A stretch of DNA of 64,000 nt from Branchiostoma lanceolatum. Taxonomy: Eukaryota; Chordata; Leptocardii; Amphioxiformes; Branchiostomatidae. The DNA lies in contig NC_089732.1 in the NCBI RefSeq assembly GCF_035083965.1, positions 7,379,383-7,443,382 of the forward strand, given 5' to 3'. Numbering within the stretch: position 1 is the first letter of the stretch; each line of letters opens with the position of its first letter. Made by a program: the position numbers and the translations under genes. Shown here one piece after another: positions 46,601-58,410 of this stretch. The notes under the pieces are model-generated. The model saw nothing but the letters and a program-made list of their open reading frames with translations, did not search any database and was not told where the DNA came from.

Positions 46601-49600
46601 TTTGGACGAATCTTTTGATGGTGGCAGTATCATGTACCCTGGTGGAATTATGTTAGCTGTCAAATGAAATTACAGCCTTTAACACAAGTTTGGCTTCTGT
46701 TTTCCTTGCATTTGTAATATTGCCAGAGAAAACAACCCAAGGATACGACTCAGCGAGCAGCCTGTCTTCAGCGTCTAGCAGTCCCTGTTGGATCTTTAGA
46801 CAAGACATGAAGTCCTCGGCAGCCTGGTCGTACTTCTCTGGAACAAATAACAAAAAAAAACATTCAACAGGGTCTTGTAACAGTATTGCTATTAATGGAG
46901 ATCTTTGGATACCTTTCTCTACAATAGGTCCTCAAGAAGTAAGGACCTTTTTTCACACAATTCCATGAATATTGCTGTATGTCTACATCAATTAATTAGA
47001 CAGAAAGAGTGGGAAACTTGAAGTGGGTTTGAAAATGCATAGTACCATGTCATCAAGAAGTAGAGACTTTATTTTCATTAGAACCCTGGAAAATTTGGAA
47101 CATGTCTACATCAATCAATTAGCCAGAAACAGTTGGAGAATTGTGATTGGCTAGTCTGTAATCATCAAAACTGACCTGTCTCAAGACCAATCTCTCCCAG
47201 GTGAAGGTAGATCTGAGCCAACTTTAACCTGTCCTCCTTGGCTTCCTTCCTGTGGAAAAGACAAAGGCAGAAAATAGCTGTTTGAAAACGTCTATCACAG
47301 AATCATTTGTCTAATCTACAGAAAGACTTCAAGGCAATAAAGGGAAATATCCTCCAGTTGTCAGAATAACATATTGAAAAAAGACTGAACAATTATGGAC
47401 ATCAGTTTTAACGAAGTCATCGTCATTGAGATTTGTGCTGCTGAATTCAAAGAAAAGTAGTTGGCAACAGAACTGACTTGCTGTAGATGCTCCTGGCCAG
47501 TTCCAGAACTTCCCAGGCCAGCTGTAGGTTACCAACATCCTCAGATTCAGAAGCCTGGATATGGAACAAAGCATGTGTCAATAAAGTTAACTATAAATGG
47601 ACTTGTTCACTTACATCATTCTCTATTGCTTATTACATATGATGGTAAAAAGAGGATGAATGCATTGTATTATCAAAAAATGAGGGGTATCGTTTTATGT
47701 CCATATGAGTCAATTGAGAATTTTCCATTCGAACAAAATCAAGAAAATAAAGACCTCTGATTCCTTCTCTGACTCCTTCTCTGAGTCCTTCTCCTCAGTT
47801 CCCTCTGATTGGTCCTCCCCTGTTTCCATATCTTCGTCCTGGCTGACCTGTGTAGAAAGGTCAGGTCTCTATTATCAAATAGAAAGAAACCTAGAACCAT
47901 CGTCTTTCACCAGGGCTCTGTTCTTCTAGTTGAAAACAGCAGATATACATGGATCACTTATGGTCTCATGCCTGTATCACTGAGTGTGCACTGTCAGACG
48001 GCTAGGCTTTTTCGCCCTGAGTGATGCTGTCAGCCACTGGCAGCCAAAGAGGGCCTCTTGCGGATAGTTGATAAGTGCAGTTATAAATGCCATAAATATC
48101 GTTTACTGGGTCAGATTGTTGTGACATTTTTTTTCAGTGCCTAACGAACAAGTCTGCTTACAATAGAAAGCGCAATATCTCCAAAAAAATGTCTTTATTG
48201 GATTTGCAGTCATATTCATAAAAAAAAGAAACATTCTACTCTCACCTCCTCTCCAGTGTCCTCTGCTTCTTCTTTCTCAGCTTCCTCTTCTTCGTCTTTC
48301 TTTTTTTCTTCTTTCTCATCAGCCTTTGTGTCGGGGTCTTCATCTTTCTTTCCATCAGCCTTTGCTTCTGTGTCAGCATCTCCCTTCCCATCATCCTTTG
48401 CCTTGGTGTCATCACTATCCTTCCCATCATCCTTTGCTTTGGTGTCATCGCTACCCTTCCCATCGTCCTTTGCTTCCTTCTTGTCTGTGTCTGTCTCTTC
48501 TTCTGGTGTATCTTAAAAACCAAAGATCCTAATGAGTTTAATGTGTTATACAACATAGGACTTACAAGTACAGCACATCAGAGTACCATCAGTATGTCTG
48601 CAGATAGCTGTGTGACAAAGCAACAAATAATTAGTATAAGAGTCCCCAGTATATTTGCAACAAGGAAAGAAGCTTGGGCAAGTTATATTGTTCAATCAAC
48701 CTTTCAACAGTGGAAGAGTCAGGGGTAGATATTTCGCCATGTCATTTTTAACAAAAAGGTGATTAAATAAAGCCAGACACAAAGACATTACTTACAAACA
48801 GAATGTCTTATTCTATGCTAACTTCTTGGAATTTCATCATAAAGCCAGTGCTTGTTATCTAGTGTGCATTTGACAGACAGTGCAGCGTTAGCAACACTCA
48901 GGGACAAACCTTTCTCCCCTTTCTTTTCCTTGGCGGCCTCAGCGGCCTCTATAACTGCCTCAAAGGCTTCTCCCACCTCTTTTGACACTTTCTCCCTCTC
49001 CTCTCCTACAGAACCATGCAAATCACACCACTTCTTTAGGTCAGTCCAATAGGAAACTTTCAAACAAGTGGGGGGTTGGGTGGGGATGTTTCCATACAAT
49101 TGGCTTGTAATCACATAGTACAAACATTTCTGGCACTGTGACAATCTTTACGCTCCCTTTTCATACCCTTGCATCCAAAACAAATTTGAGGCAAGCCTCC
49201 CCCCTTCTATACTAGTGAATGACACTTAAAAATGCAATCCCTCACTAATAATCCTCAGCAGTACATTACCAGTTGCAGCTGAATCAGACTAAGATAAGCC
49301 AGTTTACCTTTGATTTCATCAGGGTTGCCGACTGTGCTGTCTTCCCCCTCCTCAGCTTCAGAGTCTGATTCATCTGGGACTGTGTGAACAAAGAAGAACT
49401 GTAACTTCATTTATCAACATGACCATTTTCATATTTACTCTGCCATTTACTGTATAGATTTTAGAGAGAAAGTAAAATGTTATACCATTTATCAAAAGGC
49501 TAGACTGATCACAATATGATATAATTTCAGCTATCAAAAGCCCATTAAGGTGTGAAGGTAAACAAAACAAATCAGTAAAAAAGCAGAATTTCACTAGATA

Positions 49601-52099
49601 GGGAACCGTTCTACCAAGTCTAATGATGTACAACATTAAGAGTAGGAAAGCCATCTACGGGTGAAGAAAGATGCAAGAACTCACCTCCTTGTAAGGCGTT
49701 ACCAAGGACACCGGTCTCCAGCCTGGGAATCAAAAATCATAAAAGGTAACACAAAAGAAACCTTTTCTATCCAGATTCAAGAAATCTCTTCACTCACTGA
49801 TTCAGAGTCTGATGTTGGTATCCTATCAGCCCTTTAGTTTACTAAGACTCCCAACTGACAGTTACCGTATCTTGGGGGTCAAAATACATTGAATCGGAGA
49901 GAATTTGTTTCACTAAAGGTTTCCAAATGAGATATTCTGAGGAGAAAAGAATGAAACCTCTCTTCAGATTCAAGTTGTACCCACCTTGCCAATTCTATCA
50001 GGGACCTTCCATACAGATAGTAGGCCTCACCAACCTCGTCTGCGGTCTCTCCATATTTGGCAGCCCTGCAAAAGACAACCATCAGCTTGACACAGAGGTT
50101 TTCGACTGATTACAACAACAGCAGCTTAGCTAGTGACAATAGGTAGTGTGAGAAATAGAAAGTCATATTAGATTCATTGTCGAGATGATTTTTTACAGCC
50201 GTTATGTACCCTATTATGTATGATGATGACTGTACAGAATTCCCTATCTATTACCAAATGCAAGCTAATACCATAGAACAAATGTATATACTTACAAGAT
50301 GCCGCAGCACTCCTGGAAACAGTTGACAGCATTTGGAATCTCTCCCATCACAAGGTGGCGCCGGCCCTGGCCAATCAGATCTTTCGCTTCAGCATCAAGG
50401 TCCTTACTAGAATGGAAAAAAAAAAAGAAGTCTTTGAACATCAACATCTATTGCTTGATACCAGTTTCATGTCACATGAGTAGAATATGATTGGCAGTAT
50501 GTATTGCACAGAAATTAATGTCATGGAAATGGAGCAAATTATGACTAAAAGATGAAAAACAAAAACATCCCCCCAGGCCTCCGAAATGGTACAGTCCCAA
50601 GGTCATTACCTAACATTGACTGAGTGAGGCTTTACTGCACCTGTCCATGCAACTGGGTCGAGTAAACATTTATGACTGAGTTTCTGATTGAGACTGTAAC
50701 GTTAAATGAATGCCTTTAAACCAATAAGTCATGCAAGTCTAGGCTTTATAAGAATATTCAGTTCAGATAAAACAAAGGACATTTTTGATTTGAGGAAAAT
50801 GATTAATATAGCTTATATAAAATATATATAAAAATGGGCAAAAGACAAAGACCTTCACCAAAGCTGACACCAGCTATGCAAAGAAACATTTCCATGGGAA
50901 GGTGGCAATGGTGGCAATAGTTATAGAAGTACAAATAAGTAAAATACTTGTAATAAGCTAGTTCGGAGTTGCTACTACGCATGTGCAGTGTCAAAGGTGA
51001 AGGCCCCCGCGACGGAAACAGTGCTCGCCTCCACATTGTCTTGATTTGCATAACAACGCCCCGACGGGTCTTGTTTCCGTCGCGGGGGCCTTCACCTTTG
51101 ACACTGCACATGCGTAGTAGCAACTCCGAACTAGCTTATAAGCTGTATAATGTAAAAAGCTGTATAATGATTGTTCATTTTCAACCAAACATTGAATCAT
51201 GAAATAGAATTCTAATCCAAGGAGGTTAAATATATTTAACCTCCTTGTCTAATCCAAGTATCTGAAAGAGTATGGCAAACAGTAAAATAGAATTCTAATT
51301 CATGTATCTGAAAGAGTATGGCAAACCACCAGGGTAGGAAAGATTCACATATTTTCTTGAGACTTCAATTGTAGGGATGTTATTGTTATTTCAAAACTGA
51401 TTTTATCTAATATGTAATCATACCTGTCCAATAATTAATGTCTACTATAATGCACAGTAAACATATCAGCTTTCAACAAACAAATAATGTAGTCTCATGG
51501 CATTCAGAAAAAAAAAACTGTACATATTTCTAACACTAAAGGCATATCTAATTCATAATCAATGCATATAAAGAATGAATTAAAAACAATCACAGTATTT
51601 CTTGAAACATACTTTTACACACAGTAAGATAATTCTAGTTTTTATCGAAAAAAAAGAAATGCACACTTTGCAATCCCACCTGTGAAACAGATAATGATTT
51701 TCAGGTGGGAGGCGCGAGAACTTCATATGCATGAATCTCAGAATATTCACATTCATGACCCCCTGCACCGCATGGCGCTAAAATCACATTCTCACCTGTC
51801 AAATACCACAATTTCACAGTAAACTCCACAAAACAGCGAACATGTACAACCCACAGTTATAAGCTGGTATAATATACGAACATATGAAGAGATAAATGTA
51901 GATACAGATACAAGTATTTTACGAATACCCTTCATATTGGCGCGCTCCGAATTTGAAGGCAAATGCGTTTCAGTACAAAAACAGACTAAGTCGTGTCCAC
52001 TTTGACTGCAATTATACGCGATAAATTACTCTCTGAGGAAAGCAGTCGGTACCTTGGGCTGCCTGACGAAGTACTCGGTGCCGCTACGTCCGTTGCCAT
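43633..52099 (-). CDS. NASP: NASP, histone H1/H3 chaperone with SHNi-TPR repeats
   Basis: Nuclear autoantigenic sperm protein: binds H3-H4 and linker histone in the nucleus and maintains soluble histone supply. Twenty coding exons (minus): 52099-52053, 50406-50296, 50065-49985, 49722-49685, 49379-49308, 49005-48910, 48511-48246, 47847-47755, 47554-47478, 47249-47176, 46837-46747, 46279-46222, 45879-45840, 45663-45616, 45379-45294, 45034-44966, 44776-44726, 44606-44517, 44102-43911, 43731-43633. They give 592 residues and close in phase. TPR blocks: [57 protein letters not shown] with [30 protein letters not shown] with HYQLGLAY. An acidic insert of about 175 residues (about 93-268) interrupts TPR2, as in the family. 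The C-terminal part has a long helix, ISHLVRKK, a basic KKPR and NGTA repeats. ATG 52097-52099 is the first in the exon. Confidence 0.95.
44277..44466. repeat. Diverged family B element in a NASP intron
   Basis: Starts CCTAAATGCATTTAAGTTTG and carries GTTTGCAGTGGTTTTAAGTT and CACGAAAACCGCAAACATGT, then CTACGTTTACA. These are the same words in the same order as the copies at 18470 and 41111. Confidence 0.6.
50953..51139. repeat. Near-perfect long-armed hairpin in NASP intron 1
   Basis: Arms of about 68 bases: ATAAGCTAGTTCGGAGTTGC ... CCCCCGCGACGGAAACA and the exact inverse TGTTTCCGTCGCGGGGG ... GCAACTCCGAACTAGCTTAT. The loop of about 50 bases is itself partly GC-rich (CCCCGACGGG). The arms show no obvious mismatch, suggesting a young insertion. 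Confidence 0.9.
51211..51257. repeat. AAGGAGGTTAA hairpin flanked by a direct repeat
   Basis: GGAGGTTAAATATATTTAACCTCC is a perfect inverted repeat with TCTAATCCAA on both sides (51211-51220 and 51248-51257), like a 10-base target duplication. Downstream, GAATTCTAATYCATGTATCTGAAAG repeats in tandem. Related to the palindrome at 15241. Confidence 0.7.
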
Positions 52100-52703
52100 G
52101 TTGTAAAATGTGCTGGAAGGTGTGAATTAAAGAATTTTGGCAAGTAGTTTCCAGTGACTGAGACTTCCACTGCACAACACCTCGCGGCTTTCGCGCCTTT
52201 TATTCCGCGCTGATGACATCATCAGAAGACTCGACTTTAACACTTATATAGGGGTGTATGTCATATTTTTGTTGTAAAAATTTCAATTGATTTTTCAGCT
52301 ACAATATCAATCGCGATATTACGTTCAATTTAATCATATAGACTAAGTACATAAATACTGTATTGCATTTTCTAGTGATGCATACGGATAGGAAATAAGT
52401 AATATTATATAAACATTTCAAACGCCTCCCCATATATATAGTTTCGGCTGATAATCTTTAACCCCTTAGGGTCAGACTTATCAGAATGCTTTGTTCTTTT
52501 TCATAAAATCTGAAAGAATCTCCATTAAAAGTAATTATCTAACACCAAAGTCCAAAAAAAGCTAAGAAACTGAACTTAATTGACATTTGGAGGACATTTG
52601 ACAAAAATGTGAGCGACTTGAGTTGACCTCTGACGTCACTCCACACGAAATTCCTGTCCCGCCATCTTATTGCCTCGTGCATGGAAAGGTAGCTGCGACT
52701 TTT
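52100..52703. promoter_or_regulatory. Shared promoter of NASP (-) and BTF3 (+)
   Basis: The head-to-head starts are about 600 bases apart. Just before the NASP ATG, TTTCGCGCC at 52189-52197 fits the E2F consensus, and TTGGCGCGC at about 51937 in intron 1 is a second E2F-like site. On the BTF3 side are TGACGTCA (52631-52638, perfect CRE) and GCCATCTTA (52661-52669, YY1-like, near the likely BTF3 start). A non-coding BTF3 exon ends at 52703 with donor GTAAGT. No TATA box is evident. Confidence 0.65.
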
Positions 52704-53477
52704 GGTAAGTTTCTCGTTTCCTCTTAGTTTTACTCCGTTAGATTGACACTAGAACCGTAATCTTATGTCTATGATCAATTATTGAATGTTTCTGATGACA
52801 AATGTGGATAAATTTTTGATACAGACGAAGCTTTCGTGGAATGAAAACGACGACACATAATTTTTGGTTGCTTGGCCGAATGATTTTTACATCACAGGCG
52901 TGCTTCTCACGACTTGCGGCATGTCCCAAAATTAGGACCCATTCACTCTTTTGATGTTTTCCGACATAACCTGTGTTAGAGATGGTTGATTTTTTTGGTC
53001 ATATTAGAATATGTGTTGATTTTGGTCGGCCCTAGCAACTTGAACAAAAAGTGAGCCATGCGATCGCTATTTTTGACACAAAGGAAGCAGATCACATGGC
53101 ATGATACATGTATGTCAACTGCCCCCCCCCCCCCACATCATGTGTGGATACAGCTGCGAATGCTAAAATCTGCTTACAATATTATACCAACGACAACTAG
53201 AGTATACAAGGACAATTTCCATTGGGAGTACCCATATTTTTTCACTCCTGCCTTGTGTTTCAAAAGTATGATAATGATGATGCAAATTATTTTAGGTGAA
53301 ACTGTGAGTAAAACCTTGAACTAAAACCTTAATTTTGAAAAAAAGCTTTGAAATTATGCAAAATTGCAACTTCAGTAATATATGACATATCCTACCAATG
53401 TCTTAGCTACTGTCATTTACTTACATTTTGCTGACCGTAACACGGATTGTCAGTCATATGTTTTTTTTCCTTCACAG
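52704..53477 (+). other. BTF3 5' UTR intron
   Basis: Intron between the non-coding exon and the first coding exon. It contains a run of 13 C (53122-53134). No gene was seen. Confidence 0.6.
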
Positions 53478-53513
53478 TTTATAACAAGAAAAATACAATA
53501 AAAAGCCAGAAAG

Positions 53514-56500
53514 ATGAATCAAGAAAAGTTAAATAGAATGCAGAAGATGTCGGAGCAAGTCCGTATAGGAGGAAAGGTGAGTTTTTAAAGTATGTCTTTA
53601 TGTCATGTGAAAGGAAAAACCACCACTCGTGCACCAAGAAGGAATGAATGCATGAATGAATGAATACACACATACAGATGTAGTGAATGAATGAATGAAG
53701 GAACGAACCTTGTACTAAAGGTGCAATGGCAGACAGATAGCCTTCATACATTGCAGCAAGCCGTAACAAAAAATGTTGTAACTTGTAGTGACTAGTGAAA
53801 CAGACTTAGTTGTTGTGAATGTTAGTAGTGACATGTGAAAAGATATTGCATTGGATTAGAACTTTTTATCATAGCATCTGACACTTTTTTTATTGATAGA
53901 GAAATGCACTGTTTCAAGAGGAAACTATCCTTTTTATATTCCTGTAATGAGCATAATGTTACACGAGGGACATAAAAAGATAATCACACTATACATGTAT
54001 CTGCTTTACTCCATTGTGAGCTTGTTACATCTCTGTTGTTTCTAGGGCAGCGCTCGTAGGAAAAGAAAGGTTGTCCACAGGACGGCCACCACCGACGACA
54101 AGAAACTGCAGTCCGTTCTGAAGAAACTGACAGTCAACAACATCCCAGGAATAGAGGAGGTACAGCCGAATTTCTGGCCATTTCATCTTCTTAGCTCTTG
54201 ATCTTCATCTTGACCCTTCAACCAGGGGTTAATCTGAATATGGGAACAAGGGCGCTGCACCCTATGCCCTGACCATGCGCCCCCTTACACAGGGGTTCAG
54301 ATTCTCTGACAAGCATAAAATTCTGCTACTTGGTCACATGTGTCTTCAACTTTGACATATGTGACCTGTCTGACAGTAATTTCGCCCCTCAGGAAGCCAA
54401 ATAATGCCCCATTTTAGCTAAAAACTCTCTAAAACCCCCCTTCCTCACAATGGGTTGGGGATTTGTGCGCGTGAGAAATTTGTGCGTGAAAAAATAAAGT
54501 TCAAGAAATGTGTTAGAAAATGTGCACTACAAAATTCTTAGTCAGAAAAATGTTACCCCATGATATGATTTTGCATCTGTTTCCTGAATTTTGGGTTTGA
54601 ATTTTAGGTCCCTTGGGAATATCTAAGCTGACTCCCAAGGGATTTAAAACCTTTTGGGAGGTTTTAAGCTTAAAACTTGAAATAAGATGACCCACAATGG
54701 AATAAAGTATCTTATTGTTGCATTCTACAGTTCAAAATGTTGTTCTTTCAATCTTCAAGTGACTTTTAAGTGATTTCCAAATGTTATGTTTTCACGCGCA
54801 AAAAAGTTTGAAATTTGCGCGTGAAAGAAACTGCTTGAGAAAAGATGAAATTAGGCTAATAGACTGGAGAAAAGCTTCGAATAGTTACATTTTACAATAC
54901 AAAACCTTATATAAGTAAGTTGACTATGTATTTCTTAAAGATTTAAGTGATTTTCAAATGTTAAGGTTTCAAGCCCTCAAAAGTTTAACTATTCCCAAGG
55001 GACTTATTCCCAAGGGACTAAAAATCAAAAGCTTCAAACCATAAATTCAGGTGTCAGATGAAAAATTGTATCATGGGATCACATTTTCCGGTCTAAGAAA
55101 ATTATACTGCACATTTTCTGACACATTTTAAAGAAATTTATTTTTTCACACGCAAATTCTTCACGCGCAAATTTTCACGCGCAAATTTTTCACGCGCAGA
55201 AAACCCGTTCCCCTCACAATCTCCCCTCTTGGTCACTCTGCTCCCTTGCAATGCTCCCCCTTGCAATTTTTTTTTCAAGAAAACCCACCAAGTTTTGTTG
55301 TTGGAAAACGGGACTGAAGCTTTTCCTTATGACTGTTTTGAACTCTGTATCGTGACTGTTTTCACTTCCTCCCACAGGTGAACATGATAAAGGATGACGG
55401 GACTGTGGTCCACTTCAACAACCCCAAGGTCCAGGCCTCCCTCGCTGCCAATACCTTCGCCATCACTGGCCACGCTGAAAACAAACGTGAGATACCCTCT
55501 TATCTGTCTGTATCAGTAAAAAAGCTAGTGGCTGTTGTGAGTGAACCAGAAGAAATCGTGAGAGTATTGGCAACAACGTGTAGTACAGTCTTTGCTCGCA
55601 GCCAAAGTTGTTAATGAAGACTAAAGTGATCTGAACATTCAGCACATCATCTTACTCTAAAGATAAAAAGGTTCTGTTTTTTTCCTAGTGTACGTTTTAG
55701 GGGTCCTAATACCCAATAATGGAACATTACATTTATGTTGAAGAAGTCCTGACAATAGTGTGTTTCTTCTCTTCATTGCAGAGTTGACAGAAATGTTGCC
55801 AGGCATTTTGAACCAGCTGGTAAGTACACATACAAGTTTTACAAGTCTTTTTGCAAGAATAGTCTCATAAAGTAATGCAGACATACATTGTACTCTGGAT
55901 TTGTTTCACATGTTGTTGAAATGTATTCAAAATTAATATGATTTGTTAATCCTTTCTCTCAGGGAGCTGACAGTCTGTCCAACCTGAAGAAATTGGCGGA
56001 GTCTCTGCCTTCACAAGGTAACGGGCGCTCCAAAGATTAGGCTAGAGGAGGGCTTCGGTGGATCCAGAGAATAGATGGTTTCACCTTGATAGACTTGGCC
56101 TTCAAGATAGGCCAAGAAATTATATAAAGGGGGAAATTCACTTGTAGTCAGCAATCTTATTCTATTGTTCTTGGTCTACTGTTACACAGATTAAGTTTTA
56201 GAAGTATCTCATGTTATAATGTTATGAGACTATAATATAGAAGTTCTTAATGAAAATATAAATCAGCTATAATCTCTAGAATCATGCCTTTTATTGTGGG
56301 AAACATAGAATACCTCCCTCTTTATCATCACAGTGTTATTTGCTTTGTAACAATCAAATTCATAGTCTTTCAGGTTGTTACTGATCCAAACCTTGAAGTA
56401 CTAAACTAACATTGTGTGCATGTGGTATGGGCAACTTTACCCTCTAAAAGAATTACAAGTTACTACTAACATTGGACAGTGGTGGTTATCATTATATATC

Positions 56501-57310
56501 AGCTTTTCACAAAACATGCTACTAGCATCTCTACATATTGATACAGTACTCACCATGACTAACATACATGTAGAGCATGAAAAACGTTGAAGTAACATGT
56601 TAAAAAACCTCTGCTTTACTGGCCTTGTGGACTATTCTATAATGTTTACCACGTTTTGCACTGGTCCTGTCTCATGCCTGTTTGAAATGTTCTAACGATG
56701 GGTAAACCACTAGCTGCATGTGTTTGGAGTGCTGTACTCATGTGGGAACTGTGGGCATGCCTGTAGCGCTGCCCCTAACCAGACTTTTTTATGCCCTTCT
56801 CAGCGCCGACCGCCACTGCCGGAGAGGACGATGACGTGCCCGGTAAGTCTCGTACACTCGTCGTATCAAATCAGATTCCCCCTTACAAAACGCCTGGTAA
56901 CGTTGCAACATCTTATTACTGTTAAAGTGTAACCTACTTGTCAGAGTCATCCATTACTTTGCTGAAGATACGTCTGAGAGACATAAAATTTTTCCCTCCA
57001 AATTTAACATGCTTACCTAGCAGTTCCACTGTGTATGCCCTCCCCCAATGGATTTACTAAGTGCTGAAGTGTGCCAGTGATGATCATTTCTTGACAAGCA
57101 TATGTCTGAATTGCTGTGCTGTAATTTACAGTTGCTGAGGCACACCGTGTTTCTAAAAAAAGTAACCCCAAGATCAAATTTCTGTTCGAAGAACTGTATT
57201 GGAATATCTTAAAGAACAATACATGTATGTTTTTTGTAAGCTGTCATGTTTTCTTGCCTACAGAACTGGTGGCCAACTTTGACGAGCCTTCCAAGGGAGA
57301 GGGAGTCTAG
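53514..57310 (+). CDS. BTF3: NAC-beta subunit, BTF3 / BTF3L4 type
   Basis: Beta subunit of the nascent polypeptide-associated complex, which sits at the ribosome exit and shields new chains. Coding exons: 53514-53576, 54046-54159, 55378-55486, 55782-55819, 55963-56017, 56804-56842, 57264-57310. They give 154 residues, all phases closing. The N-terminal [10 protein letters not shown] and QVRIGGK are followed by RRKRKVVHR, the conserved basic ribosome-binding motif. The NAC beta-barrel runs from about residue 38 to 105 ([34 protein letters not shown]). The acidic tail [16 protein letters not shown] is typical. Length and start match vertebrate BTF3L4 (158 residues) better than the longer BTF3 isoform; in an unduplicated chordate genome a single gene would be ancestral to both. 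ATG 53514 is the first in its exon, after a spliced 5' UTR. Confidence 0.95.
53641..53708 (+). repeat. Imperfect (GAAT)n microsatellite
   Basis: Runs of GAATGAATG interrupted by CATG and by ACACACATACAGATGTAG, in BTF3 intron 2. Confidence 0.8.
54440..55210. repeat. Foldback element in BTF3 intron 3
   Basis: The left arm (about 54460-54625) and right arm (about 55000-55170) are inverted relatives: AAAATGTGCACTACAAAATT with its inverse near 55100, CCTGAATTTTGGGTTTGAA near 54585 with its inverse near 55035, and TCCCTTGGGAATA with its inverse near 55000. Near its right edge CACGCGCAAATTTT is repeated in tandem (about 55148-55199). No frame of note. Confidence 0.7.
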
Positions 57311-57873
57311 AACAGGACCAAGACTGCACTGCGCCACGCCCACCCCTCACCCCTGCTGTCTTAACCTTGGACACCCCTCCAAATGATCAGTTTTCTTCTC
57401 CTGTGCTTTGTGCAATGCTGATGAATCAATGTTTTTTTTCTTACACATAGTAGTGATATATTTGGACTTCACACTTGTCATTTAAACTGCACATCACTAA
57501 AAAGGATGAATTTACTGAAGGATTTTGAATACCGAGGCATTGTGAATTCTCTGTATATGTTAATCAGACTTGTAACATTATAAGAACTTAAATGTTGTGG
57601 CCCTTGAGGAACATTACTTTTACTGTAGAAGGGGTTGATGGTTTGGTGTCGGTAAGGATATTGTCTAAAGTTGTGTTTATGTTGTCTTCTGGAATGTTGT
57701 CCTGTCATTCAGGATGACAACAATAAGGGTGTTTATTATAACTTTTCTGTTTCCCAATTACTTGCAAAATATAATGTAACAAGGCAGTAAAAAAAACTTT
57801 GTGCTTTCAGAATTATGACTAAAAACAAAATCAAGCAGATGGTGTATGTCCTCTACAAAGTTTACTGTTTGCA

Positions 57874-57879
57874 AATAAA
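57874..57879 (+). terminator. BTF3 polyadenylation signal (AATAAA)
   Basis: AATAAA 564 bases after the BTF3 stop, in an AT-rich 3' UTR. It puts the BTF3 end near 57900, only about 125 bases from the likely TOE1 end. Confidence 0.6.
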
Positions 57880-58037
57880 AACTAATTACGGATGGAGCAA
57901 ATCTTGATGAAGTGTGTTTTTCTATCAGTGTCACAATATGACAGTATAGGGATGATAGGGACAGGTTATAGTTTATACAACTGCACATAGTGAAATCGTG
58001 GAGAAACTGGTAGATCCTTGAAAATTGCAACAATGTT

Positions 58038-58043
58038 TTTATT
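58038..58043 (-). terminator. TOE1 polyadenylation signal (AATAAA on minus strand)
   Basis: TTTATT on the plus strand, about 370 bases after the TOE1 stop, converging on the BTF3 3' end. Confidence 0.55.
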
Positions 58044-58410
58044 GGGATAAAAGAATGTAACAAAGTTCAAATACAGTAACTGTACTTTTAAAATCCAGTA
58101 AAGGATTCTGCTTCGGGTAACCTTACTCATGTTTTTTATGCTCTTAGCTACTTGTCTTTTAATATTTTTATTCTCCTATTCCTTACTTAGTTATGAACAA
58201 ACAAAATGCTGTTTTTGATCTTTGACAGGGACAGGCAGCAGTCTCAAATGAAGGTACAATCAACCCATGCTGAAATGGGCTCATATTGGTAGTCAAACCA
58301 CAGTAAAATTCCAGTTATAATTACACATTTTTATAAATGCACATATCATTAAGACAGTTAACCAGATTTTCAGCAATCTTAACTAACATCTTAAAGATTC
58401 TTTAAAATCT

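Noticed and set aside
48256-48532. Plus-strand Ser/Phe-rich open frames over the NASP acidic exon
   Set aside because: They are antisense shadows of the Glu/Lys/Asp-rich coding strand.
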